Assembly: GCA_007135435.1 (NCBI GenBank)
Contig: SLIW01000175.1
Location: 1-6,792 of the forward strand
DNA: 6,792 bases
Reading direction: 5' to 3'
Source: Natronomonas sp.
Lineage (GTDB): Archaea > Halobacteriota > Halobacteria > Halobacteriales > Haloarculaceae
Under the pieces are notes generated by a model. It was given only the letters and a program-made list of their open reading frames with translations. It ran no database searches and was not told where the DNA came from. Below, piece by piece: positions 1-6,792 of the stretch; the stretch's first letter is position 1; the number at the start of each line of letters is the position of its first letter. The position numbers and the translations under genes were made by a program.

Positions 1-21
1 ACGAGACGAGCCCATGACGAT

Positions 22-109
22 ACTTCGAGTTTCTAAGTAACAGACTTCGAGTTTCTAAGTAACAGACTTCGGATCTCTACGCATTGACGTTCGAGTCTCT
101 AGCCGTCAC
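22..109. repeat. Four-copy 22-bp tandem repeat array, AT-rich
   Basis: Two perfect 22-bp copies lie at 22-43 and 44-65, followed by two diverged copies in exact register at 66-87 and 88-109. The shared core TTCGAGTYTCTA starts at 24, 46, 68 (altered) and 90, so the period is exactly 22 bp, close to two helical turns. By eye, copies 3 and 4 each match copy 1 at about 13 of 22 positions. The array is much richer in A and T than its surroundings. It could be a phased set of protein-binding sites or a decaying minisatellite. It starts about 20 bases from the window edge, so further copies may lie to the left. No function can be assigned from sequence alone. Confidence 0.85.
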
Positions 110-306
110 CTCGCCGACCGGATCCCGCCACGACGGCCGACCGGCCAGTATCGCGTCAGGACACCTGCGGCACCGGACGGCCGGGTTGCCGGTCGGGCCG
201 GCTCCTCGACGGCTGGCCGGGAGCGCGTCGGGGATCCGCGGCCGGTTTCGCCGGTACCGTCCCTCATTACCGAGACAGCCCGCGAACGTGGACCACGACC
301 AGGCCC
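110..306. other. Upstream intergenic region, no gene recognised
   Basis: This GC-rich stretch lies between the repeat array and the monooxygenase start. Open frames cross it on both strands but only as extensions of out-of-frame shadows of the next gene, and their translations are low-complexity Arg/Pro/Gly-rich. No convincing TATA box lies 25-30 bases ahead of the start at 307. The nearest AT-containing stretch, CTCATTACC near 263-271, is too far upstream and weak. A GCCGACCGG word occurs twice (about 112-120 and 134-144), probably by compositional chance. Confidence 0.5.
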
Positions 307-1653
307 ATGCCCGAGGACGTCATCCACCTCAACCTCTTCACGATGAACTCGGTCGAGCACGTCACCGTCGGCTCCTGGCGGTACCCCGGCGACCAGTCGG
401 CCCGCTACCGGGACCGGACCTACTGGACGGAGGTCGCCCGGACCGCCGAGCGCGGCGGCTTCGACGGGGTGTTCTTCGCCGACGTCCGCGGGATCTACGA
501 CGTCTACGGCGGCTCGCGCGACCCGGCCATCGAGCGGGCGGTCCAGACGCCGTCGAACGACCCCGCCTACCTCGTGCCGGCGATGGCGGAGGTCACCGAC
601 CACCTCGGCTTCGCGGTCACGAAGTCGACGTCCTACACCCACCCCTACCAGCTCGCGCGGGAGTTCTCCACGCTGGACCACCTCACCGACGGCCGGGTCG
701 CGTTCAACGTCGTCACCTCCTACCTCGAGTCGGCGGCCGCGAACCTCGGTCTGGGCGAGCGGCTCGGCCACGACGAGCGCTACGACCGCGCCCAGGAGTT
801 CATGGAGGTCTGCTACGCGCTGTGGGAGGACTCCTGGGAGGACGGCGCCGTCGTCCGCGACGCCGCGGCGGGGCGGTTCACCGACCCGGCGAAGGTCCAC
901 ACCATCGACCACGCGGGCGAGCACTTCGACGTGGTCGGGCCCCACGGCTGCGAGCCGTCGCCGCAGCGGACGCCGGTCATCTACCAGGCGGGCTCCTCCG
1001 ACCGGGGACGGGCGTTCGCGGCGGCCAACGCCGAGGCGGTCTTCGTGAGCCAGCCCACCCCCGAACAGGTCCGCGAGTACGTGGACGACCTCCGGAGCAG
1101 GGCCGCAGATCACGGTCGCGACCCCGACGAGCTCATGTTCTTCCCCGGAATCGTCCCGATCGTCGGCGCGACCGCGGAGCTCGCGGAGGCCAAACACGAG
1201 AGCTACCGCGAGCACGTCGACGTCGAGGGGGTGCTCGCCCTGCTGTCGGGGTTCGTCGACGTGGACCTCTCCGAGCTCGACCCCGACCAGAAGATCGAGC
1301 ACATCGAGACCGAGGCCATCCAGGGGACGGTCAACGCCTTCGCCGGCGGCGAGTCCACCTGGACCGTCCGGGAGATGGCACAGTTCGCCGGCCTCGGGAC
1401 GACCTCCCCGGTGGTCGTCGGCACCCCCGCGGAGGTCGCCGACGAGCTCCAGTGGTGGTTCGAGGAGGTCGGCGTCGACGGCTTCAACGTCAAGGAGGTC
1501 GCCCGCCCCGGCAGCCTCGCGGACTTCGTCGACCTCGTCCTCCCCGAGCTTCGCGAGCGGGGGCTCGTCCGCGAGTCCTATGAGGGAGCGACCCTCCGGG
1601 AGAACCTCACCGGTCGGCGCCGGTTGAGCGAGACGCACCCGGCTCGACAGTAG
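307..1653 (+). CDS. LLM-class flavin-dependent oxidoreductase (NtaA/SnaA/DszA-type monooxygenase)
   Basis: Predicted cytosolic FMN-dependent monooxygenase of the bacterial-luciferase superfamily, 448 aa, the usual length for the NtaA/SnaA/DszA/nitrilotriacetate monooxygenase branch. Family landmarks occur in order: an N-terminal AERGGFDGVFFAD block (about residues 48-60), the AVTKSTSYTHPYQLAREF and DHLTDGRVAFNVVTS blocks (about 103-139), HDERYDRAQEFMEVCYALW (about 153-171), the TPVIYQAGSSDRGRAFAA flavin-phosphate region (about 223-240), VVGTPAEVADELQWWFE near 368-384, and a C-terminal PELRERGLVRESYEG block. Members oxidise a small substrate using reduced flavin made by a separate NAD(P)H:flavin reductase. 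No reductase gene is visible here, and the substrate (sulfur, amino-acid chelate or other) cannot be inferred. The ATG at 307 was chosen because homology begins within the first dozen residues. There is no Shine-Dalgarno sequence, as is common in haloarchaea. The gene converges with the thermosome gene. Confidence 0.92.
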   Translation: MPEDVIHLNLFTMNSVEHVTVGSWRYPGDQSARYRDRTYWTEVARTAERGGFDGVFFADVRGIYDVYGGSRDPAIERAVQTPSNDPAYLVPAMAEVTDHLGFAVTKSTSYTHPYQLAREFSTLDHLTDGRVAFNVVTSYLESAAANLGLGERLGHDERYDRAQEFMEVCYALWEDSWEDGAVVRDAAAGRFTDPAKVHTIDHAGEHFDVVGPHGCEPSPQRTPVIYQAGSSDRGRAFAAANAEAVFVSQPTPEQVREYVDDLRSRAADHGRDPDELMFFPGIVPIVGATAELAEAKHESYREHVDVEGVLALLSGFVDVDLSELDPDQKIEHIETEAIQGTVNAFAGGESTWTVREMAQFAGLGTTSPVVVGTPAEVADELQWWFEEVGVDGFNVKEVARPGSLADFVDLVLPELRERGLVRESYEGATLRENLTGRRRLSETHPARQ

Positions 1654-1658
1654 CACGG

Positions 1659-1676
1659 CGTACGAATCAGCGTACG
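1659..1676 (+). terminator. Small hairpin just after the monooxygenase stop
   Basis: Two CGTACG words, each self-complementary, are separated by AATCAG and begin five bases after the TAG. They could form a 6-bp stem with a 6-base loop. No T-run follows, so a role in ending transcription is only a possibility. Confidence 0.25.
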
Positions 1677-1751
1677 ATGGAGCGATGCGGAGCGGCGTGG
1701 CCGCGCGATGCCCGATGACCTGGACGGGGGCGCCGCTACCAGGTCGCGTCG

Positions 1752-1765
1752 AAAGAAATCGTGGA
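1752..1765 (-). terminator. T-rich tract downstream of thermosome gene
   Basis: On the minus strand this reads CGATTTCTTTCGAC, the only T-rich stretch in the 177-base gap between the two convergent genes, about 70 bases past the thermosome stop. Archaeal termination often uses short T-rich tracts without a strong hairpin, so it is a candidate terminator. There is no independent support. Confidence 0.3.
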
Positions 1766-1830
1766 TCGGTCGAACGACGGTGCGGCTCGCGATTCGGGGA
1801 CGGTGAGTGGGCGTGGCGGTGCGGCCGACC

Positions 1831-3525
<1,695 letters not shown>

Positions 3526-3552
3526 GGTCACCCGAAAGATTGTCTGTAGTTC

Positions 3553-3560
3553 TATATAAA
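3553..3560 (-). promoter_or_regulatory. TATA box of the thermosome gene
   Basis: The minus strand reads CCTTTATATAGAAC, a near-perfect archaeal TATA box (TTTATATA), centred about 31 bases before the ATG at 3525. A start site 25-27 bases downstream of the box would fall near 3529-3531, giving a leader of roughly five bases. This supports the chosen start and rules out the 35-codon upstream extension, which would be transcribed only from elsewhere. Confidence 0.85.
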
Positions 3561-3720
3561 GGTTGCTGAATCGACGGCTCGGCATCCGGCCGCAGTGGGC
3601 GGGTTTCCGTGACACGCGGTGGCACGACAAGAATTAAGTAGGACGACCTGGCGCTTCGGTGGGAAGCGGTCCGTCGGGGGCGCGTTCGGGTCGCTGTTCT
3701 CCCAGGGTCGGGACGGCCCT

Positions 3721-3752
3721 CCCGAGCGTGGACCCGAGCGTGGACCCGAGCG
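3721..3752. repeat. 12-bp tandem repeat, about 2.7 copies
   Basis: CCCGAGCGTGGA occurs at 3721-3732 and 3733-3744, followed by a partial CCCGAGCG. It lies immediately past the Pno1 stop codon (3756-3758 on the plus-strand coordinates), in the 230-base gap before the thermosome gene. It is outside both reading frames and was probably produced by replication slippage. No role is evident. Confidence 0.8.
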
Positions 3753-3755
3753 CCC

Positions 3756-4304
3756 TCAGCCCGTGAACTGGTGGTAGCTCACGTCGTTGGCGCTCATCTC
3801 GTTGTGGCGGCGCTCGAGGAACGAGTAGACGGCGCCGTGGGGAGCCCCGTCGAGCAGCATCTCGGTGGCGCTCCGGACGGCGTCGACCTGCTCGGGGGCG
3901 CCGATGATCCCCAGGGTCGTCCCGTAGATGACCACGTCGGCTCCCGACAGCTCCTCCATCAGCTCCCGCGTGCGGCCCCCCTCGCCGATGAGTCGGCCCT
4001 TCTTCCGTCGGAGGTCCTTCTTGTTGCGGGTGGCAGCCTCGATGTCGACCAGCTCGAACATCTGCAGGTCGTCCTCCAGAAGTCGCATCGCCTCCTCGGG
4101 GGCGAAGCCGCGGCCGATGGCCCTGACGATGTCCGGCCCATTGAGGCCGAGCAGCGGGTCGCCGACCGACTCGACCTTCACCGACCCCGTCTCGGAGTCG
4201 ATGTCGAGCCGGACCTCGGCGCGGGACTCGATCTCCCGCATCGTCGCACCCCCTTCACCGATGAGAACACCGATCCGGTCCTGCGGAATCGTCACGTGCT
4301 TCAT
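3756..4304 (-). CDS. pno1: Archaeal Pno1/Dim2-like KH-domain rRNA-processing protein
   Basis: RNA-binding ribosome assembly factor of 182 aa, homologous to eukaryotic Pno1 (Dim2/Rrp20). The archaeal family binds near the 3' end of 16S rRNA in small-subunit precursors. Two KH modules are visible: the first has its GxxG loop as GEGG at residues 16-19 (context RIGVLIGEGGATMREI), the second as GEGG at 107-110 (context KKGRLIGEGGRTRELM). A basic patch, RNKKDLRRKKGR at 93-104, precedes the second loop, and the family C-terminus is present (SFLERRHNEM near 160-169). Length is normal. ATG at 4304 is chosen because homology starts at residue 2 and a TATA-like box sits 23-28 bases upstream, giving an essentially leaderless mRNA. 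The neighbouring thermosome gene is a pairing I recall from other haloarchaea, where rio1 kinase and eIF1A genes often sit on the other side. Here that side carries an unrelated acetyltransferase. Confidence 0.93.
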   Translation of the reverse strand: MKHVTIPQDRIGVLIGEGGATMREIESRAEVRLDIDSETGSVKVESVGDPLLGLNGPDIVRAIGRGFAPEEAMRLLEDDLQMFELVDIEAATRNKKDLRRKKGRLIGEGGRTRELMEELSGADVVIYGTTLGIIGAPEQVDAVRSATEMLLDGAPHGAVYSFLERRHNEMSANDVSYHQFTG

Positions 4305-4326
4305 ACCGGAGGTTGGGTGTGGGGCG

Positions 4327-4333
4327 TTTTAAG
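4327..4333 (-). promoter_or_regulatory. TATA-like box of the Pno1 gene
   Basis: The minus strand reads CCCTTAAAACG, an AT island in the 53-base gap between the acetyltransferase stop and the Pno1 ATG. Its centre is about 25 bases before the start codon, the spacing expected for leaderless haloarchaeal transcripts. It indicates Pno1 is transcribed at least partly independently of the upstream pair. Confidence 0.7.
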
Positions 4334-4357
4334 GGTTCGGCGTCGGCCACACGGTGA

Positions 4358-4900
4358 CTAGAGCTCCAGCTCGAACTCGTACTCGGGGTGGAGCTCGCCG
4401 GCGACCTCCGCGTTCGCCGTCGTCCCCCGCCGGAACCCCTTCGACTCGAAGAACCCGACGCCGACGGCGTTCCCCTCGAGGACGCCGCAGGCGATCCGCT
4501 CGACGTCCTGTCCCCGGGCCCACGACGTCACGCGATCGAGCAGCGCGGAACCGACGCCGTCGCCCCAGCGGTCGGGGTGGACGTAGATGGTGTGCAGCTC
4601 CACCTCGTCGCTCCAGGTCCGCTCGGCGCTGGCGAAGCCGACGAGTCCGTCACGGTCTCCGTCGTCGTCCCCATCACGTGCCTCGACCTCGGCAACGTAG
4701 AAGGCGATGTCGTCGTGTTCGACCCCGGCCCGGACCAGCTCCGGGTCGTAGTACTCGGTCAGCGCCTGCTCGATGGTCGCCGGCTCGAGGAAGCCGCCGT
4801 AGGCGGCGTACCACGCGTCGCGGGCGACGGCGACGACCCCCTCGACGTCCTCGACGGTCGCCTCGCGGATCCGGACGGAGTCCTCGGGAGCCACGCTCAC
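4358..4900 (-). CDS. GNAT family N-acetyltransferase
   Basis: Predicted acetyl-CoA-dependent N-acetyltransferase, 180 aa, single GNAT domain. Motif A is clear: LHTIYVHPDRWGDGVGSALL at about 102-121, where RWGDGVG (111-117) is the R/QxxGxG/A loop that binds the CoA pyrophosphate. Motif B follows with N144 and FFESKGF (150-156). A charged Asp-rich insert (about 73-85) separates the early beta strands, probably a surface loop typical of halophile proteins. The acceptor substrate is unknown. It starts with GTG, and this start overlaps the TGA of the upstream phosphoesterase in a GTGA arrangement (4897-4900), so the two are almost certainly one transcript with coupled translation. Confidence 0.93.
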   Translation of the reverse strand: MSVAPEDSVRIREATVEDVEGVVAVARDAWYAAYGGFLEPATIEQALTEYYDPELVRAGVEHDDIAFYVAEVEARDGDDDGDRDGLVGFASAERTWSDEVELHTIYVHPDRWGDGVGSALLDRVTSWARGQDVERIACGVLEGNAVGVGFFESKGFRRGTTANAEVAGELHPEYEFELEL

Positions 4901-5409
4901 ACCGACCCGTCGACGTCGTGGAACGCGACGCTGTCGTCCGCGGTGTCGAGGATCGCCACCGTCCGGTGCTCGTCGTCGACGGTCGGGAAGTGGGCGCCGG
5001 GGTTGACCACCGTCGTGTCGCCGACGGTCCGCTCCTCGCGGACGTGCCAGTGGCCGTGGAGCACGTAGTCGTACTCGCCGGAGGCGGCGAGCGCCTCGAT
5101 CACCGGCCGCTCCTCGCCGTGGACGACCGCGACGCGGCGACCGTCGAACTCGAGCTCGGCGAAGCGGCCGTGGAGCGTCGCGTCCGCGAGTCCGTCGAAG
5201 GTGGCGACGAGTCCCTCGCGCTCGCCGTCGTTGTTGCCGCGGACGGCGTGGAGCTCCATCCCCTCGCGGTCCAGGTGCGGGATCGTCGGTGGGGAGATGA
5301 AGTCACCGCAGTGGACGACCGCCTCGACGCCCTCCTCCTCGAAGACGTCCATCGCCGCGTCCGCCGCGGGCACGTTGTCGTGGGTGTCCGAGATGATGCC
5401 GACCTTCAT
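4897..5409 (-). CDS. YfcE/MJ0936-family metallophosphoesterase
   Basis: Predicted cytosolic dinuclear-metal phosphodiesterase, 170 aa, the standard length for the YfcE/MJ0936 group. The full ligand set of the calcineurin-like fold is visible: SDTH with D8 and H10, CGDF with D36, RGNND with N59/N60, HGE with H97, GHWH with H119-region residues 119-122, and NPG at 136-138. GHWH replaces the common GHTH without loss of the two His. Related enzymes hydrolyse model phosphodiesters such as bis-pNPP in vitro, and the physiological substrate is generally unknown. The ATG at 5409 puts the SDTH motif at residue 7 as expected. It is the first gene of a two-gene unit with the GNAT gene. A weak TATA-like tract lies about 26 bases upstream. 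Confidence 0.94.
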   Translation of the reverse strand: MKVGIISDTHDNVPAADAAMDVFEEEGVEAVVHCGDFISPPTIPHLDREGMELHAVRGNNDGEREGLVATFDGLADATLHGRFAELEFDGRRVAVVHGEERPVIEALAASGEYDYVLHGHWHVREERTVGDTTVVNPGAHFPTVDDEHRTVAILDTADDSVAFHDVDGSV

Positions 5410-5430
5410 GGCCGGGACTACAGCGGGCGC

Positions 5431-5440
5431 CGAAAAGAAG
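5431..5440 (-). promoter_or_regulatory. Weak TATA-like tract of the phosphoesterase/GNAT unit
   Basis: The minus strand reads CTTCTTTTCG, a pyrimidine-rich AT patch centred about 26 bases ahead of the ATG at 5409. Spacing fits a leaderless archaeal promoter but the match to TTTAWA is poor. It overlaps the left edge of the 28-bp repeat array, so a protein bound there could affect this promoter. Confidence 0.4.
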
Positions 5441-5545
5441 TCTCGGGATGGTGGTCACCGACCTCGAGCCTCAGCATGGCGATCGACGGCCTCGAGCCTC
5501 AGCACGGCGATCGACGGCCCAGACCCGCGAAACGGCGACCGCCGA
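5434..5545. repeat. 28-bp tandem repeat array in divergent intergenic region
   Basis: Two copies at 5462-5489 and 5490-5517 differ at one position only (CAGCATGGCG versus CAGCACGGCG). Each contains the palindromes CTCGAG and CGATCG. A diverged copy follows in register at 5518-5545 (about 18 of 28 matches). The preceding 28 bases (5434-5461) keep only part of the 3' half, such as ATGG and TC at matching places. The period is not a multiple of three and the array sits between divergently oriented genes, so it is noncoding. It could bind a regulator of one or both flanking genes or be a replication-slippage product. Confidence 0.8.
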
Positions 5546-5575
5546 CCTCAAGTCCACGCCGGTCGCGCCGGGTAC

Positions 5576-6034
5576 ATGGACAGCGTCCTCGTCACCGGTG
5601 CGCTCGGGAAGGTCGGCCGCTGGACGGTCGACGAACTGGCCGACGATCACGACGTCGTCGGGGTCGATCTCCGTCGGCCGCCGGACGGGTCGACCCGGGA
5701 GGGGGTCTCCTACCTCGCGGCCGACCTCACCGAACAGGGCCCGACCTGGGAGCTGCTGGCGGACCTGCGGCCGGACGCCGTGGTGCACCTCGCCGCGGTC
5801 CCCGGTGCGGGGCGCCGGGCCGGGACCGAGACGTTCATGACCAACGTCGCCAGCACCTACTCGGTCTTCGAGGCGGACGGCCACGTCTTCGGGTATCTAG
5901 AACTCGAGAATCCCGAGGTGATTCAGGACGTCATGACAAACAGCGAGGCGCAGGCCGAGTGGAACGAGGTGATGGACGGCATCCTCGAGGAGAGTGACGA
6001 TCAGTGGATGGACGAAGTGTACCGGATGCGGTGA
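5576..6034 (+). CDS. Chimeric ORF: NAD-epimerase N-terminus fused to L-rhamnose mutarotase C-terminus
   Basis: 152 aa, about half the length of a normal epimerase. Residues 1-100 are the start of an extended-SDR NAD(P)-dependent epimerase/dehydratase: a VTGALGKVG dinucleotide-binding loop (G8, G11, G14), an acidic strand-2 end (D31), AADLT (48-52), and VVHLAAVPGAG followed by the TNV(A)STY helix (69-95). The catalytic YxxxK part and the substrate domain are missing. Residues 96-152 instead match the C-terminal half of L-rhamnose mutarotase (RhaM): SVFEADGHVFGYLELENPE, EWNEVMDGILEE and the final WMDEVYRMR. The RhaM N-terminal half, with its catalytic His and HxxxWP-type region, is absent. The join lies at about codons 94-102. 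The frame is intact from ATG to TGA, but the product probably has neither activity. The ATG at 5576 is set by the Rossmann start. A weak CTCAAG lies 24-29 bases upstream. The alternative is an assembly artefact. Confidence 0.8.
   Translation: MDSVLVTGALGKVGRWTVDELADDHDVVGVDLRRPPDGSTREGVSYLAADLTEQGPTWELLADLRPDAVVHLAAVPGAGRRAGTETFMTNVASTYSVFEADGHVFGYLELENPEVIQDVMTNSEAQAEWNEVMDGILEESDDQWMDEVYRMR
5858..6034 (+). pseudogene. 3' fragment of an L-rhamnose mutarotase gene
   Basis: This is the mutarotase-like end of the chimeric ORF, roughly the last 58 codons of what is normally a ~105-codon gene. RhaM interconverts the alpha and beta anomers of L-rhamnose. The identification rests on the family pattern of a Tyr-Ser-x-Phe strand, a GYLE strand, a Trp-containing helix and the terminal (E)V(F/Y)xM/L ending. 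Codons 103-152 end in A or T in 9 of 50 cases against 7 of 102 in the epimerase part. No RhaM N-terminal coding sequence is present anywhere upstream in the window. Confidence 0.7.
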
Positions 6035-6083
6035 GCGCTCGAGCGGGGCTGGCTGTAACTCGAGTCACAGGCGTCATCACGGA

Positions 6084-6109
6084 CGGGTCGCACTGTCGGA
6101 GGCGACCCG
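6084..6109. terminator. Hairpin between convergent genes
   Basis: CGGGTCGC (6084-6091) and its exact reverse complement GCGACCCG (6102-6109) flank a 10-base loop, in the 140-base gap between the chimeric ORF and the oppositely oriented Fe-S protein gene. The placement suits a bidirectional terminator, but no T-run follows on either strand, so this remains tentative. Confidence 0.4.
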
Positions 6110-6174
6110 CTCGAGTCGAAGACAGATAGCACGGACTCAGACAACTCGAAACGAGAGACGCCGACCGCACTGCC

Positions 6175-6792
6175 TCACCGCGGCGCAATCAGTTCGATCG
6201 GATGAACCGGCTCGTCGTCACCGAGCGAGCCGACCTGTTCGGTACAGGAGGTCCCGCTCGTGAGGACGTGACTCGCGTCGGCAGCCTCGAGTTGCCGGCA
6301 GAGGTCCTCGCCGATATCCACGGCGAGTTCGTAGTACTCGCTCTTGTAGCCAAAGGAGCCGGCCATGCCACAGCACTCTGCGTCACTGGTCGCGACCTGA
6401 TACCCAAGCTGGTCGAGCACCGCCACGGTGTGGGCCTCGAGTCCAAGCGTTCGCTGCTGGCAGTGACTGTGGTAGGCGACGCTCGCGTCGGTCTCGCTTG
6501 CGGGCCCCGACAACCGAGCCTCGTCGGCCCCGTTTTCGAGTAGCCCGAAGACGTACTCGAGGATCTCGTAACTGTTCTCGTCGATGGCCGTCGCGGTCTT
6601 CTCAGGGAGCAGGCGCTCGTACTCGCCCTGAAACATCGCCAGGTCGCTTGGCTCGATCACGACGAGGTCCCGCTCCTCAAGCAGGTGCGGTGCGGCCGCG
6701 TCGGCGACCGCCTCGGCCTTCGAGCGGGCGGTCGCGATCATTCCCTGTGAGAGTGGTGCCCGGCCTGAGGAGGGCATGGGTGGGACGACGAC
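6175..6792 (-). CDS. FAD/Fe-S oxidoreductase (GlcD/GlpC-type), C-terminal CCG domain, partial
   Basis: Partial gene whose 5' part lies beyond the right edge. The frame is open through 6792, and the five codons before the internal ATG at 6777 (Val-Val-Val-Pro-Pro) fit the family, so that ATG is not the true start. About 205 residues are visible. They form a cysteine-rich CCG domain: an SSGRAPLSQGMI block, VVIEPSDLAMFQGEY, HSHCQQRTLG with the first Cys, DAECCGMAGSFGYKSEYYEL with the CCG signature, TSGTSCTEQ, and a terminal HPIELIAPR. This architecture ends large proteins combining FAD-linked oxidase and Fe-S/CCG domains, which oxidise D-lactate, glycolate or related 2-hydroxy acids at the membrane. 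A stand-alone GlpC/LudE-like subunit is possible. Codons such as CCA, TCA, GGA and GCA are frequent, unlike the genes to the left. Confidence 0.88.
   Translation of the reverse strand, partial: VVVPPMPSSGRAPLSQGMIATARSKAEAVADAAAPHLLEERDLVVIEPSDLAMFQGEYERLLPEKTATAIDENSYEILEYVFGLLENGADEARLSGPASETDASVAYHSHCQQRTLGLEAHTVAVLDQLGYQVATSDAECCGMAGSFGYKSEYYELAVDIGEDLCRQLEAADASHVLTSGTSCTEQVGSLGDDEPVHPIELIAPR

Noticed and set aside
88..102. GTTCGAGTCTCT resembles a tRNA T-loop, suggesting a tRNA end or attachment site
   Set aside because: No acceptor, D-arm or anticodon arm can be paired around it, and the word is simply the fourth copy of the 22-bp repeat core.
84..1656. Long open frames of about 500 codons on both strands overlapping the monooxygenase
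   Set aside because: Their translations are Arg/Pro/Gly- or Val/Asp/Gly-rich low complexity with no family motifs, as expected from alternative frames of a high-GC gene. Only the frame from 307 shows a recognisable protein.
3633..3642. AAGAATTAAG near 3630 as a second thermosome promoter or a Pno1 terminator
   Set aside because: It is a short AT patch about 110 bases upstream of the start. The TATA box at 3553-3560 is much better placed and matched, and no evidence assigns this patch a role.
5201..5575. Extension of the chimeric ORF upstream of 5576
   Set aside because: It runs antisense through the phosphoesterase gene and through the 28-bp repeats. The Rossmann fold starts at residue 3 from the ATG at 5576, so nothing is missing.
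4354..5997. 547-codon plus-strand open frame spanning the GNAT, phosphoesterase and chimeric genes
   Set aside because: It crosses three well-supported genes and an intergenic repeat, and its translation is almost all Arg, Pro and Gly.

Overview
The window is haloarchaeal chromosomal DNA. The evidence is very high GC with G or C in most third codon positions, acidic proteins rich in Asp and Glu, an archaeal group II chaperonin (thermosome), an archaeal Pno1/Dim2-type KH protein, and TATA boxes about 25 bases ahead of start codons that have almost no leader. I cannot name the genus. The last ~0.9 kb uses noticeably more A- and T-ending codons than the rest and may have a different origin.

Layout. 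1-306 has no gene but holds four 22-bp tandem repeats (22-109) in an AT-rich patch. 307-1653 (+) encodes a luciferase-like flavin-dependent monooxygenase of the NtaA/SnaA/DszA type. It converges on 1831-3525 (-), a thermosome subunit with a canonical TATA box and a Gly-Gly-Met tail. Upstream of that on the same strand, with its own promoter, is 3756-4304 (-), the two-KH-domain ribosome assembly factor Pno1. Next comes a translationally coupled pair: a YfcE/MJ0936-type metallophosphoesterase (4897-5409, -) whose TGA overlaps the GTG start of a GNAT acetyltransferase (4358-4900, -). A divergent intergenic region holds a 28-bp tandem repeat array (5434-5545).

The most unusual object is the ORF at 5576-6034 (+). 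Its first ~100 codons are the Rossmann half of an NAD(P)-dependent sugar epimerase/dehydratase. Its last ~55 codons are the C-terminal half of an L-rhamnose mutarotase. The two are joined in frame where both families have a Tyr-x-Val-Phe-Glu-Ala-like stretch. Neither half keeps its catalytic centre, so this looks like a recombination or deletion scar, or an assembly join. The codon-usage change begins at this point. Beyond it, on the minus strand and running off the right edge, is the C-terminal cysteine-rich domain of a FAD/Fe-S oxidoreductase of the glycolate/lactate oxidase kind (6175-6792). A rhamnose mutarotase next to a lactate-type oxidase suggests the right end was a sugar-acid catabolic locus.

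The thermosome and Pno1 genes are housekeeping functions (protein folding and small-subunit rRNA maturation). The phosphoesterase/acetyltransferase pair has no evident link to them beyond position. I see no complete new system. The chimeric gene, the two tandem-repeat arrays and a possible mosaic patch in the thermosome are the items worth following up.
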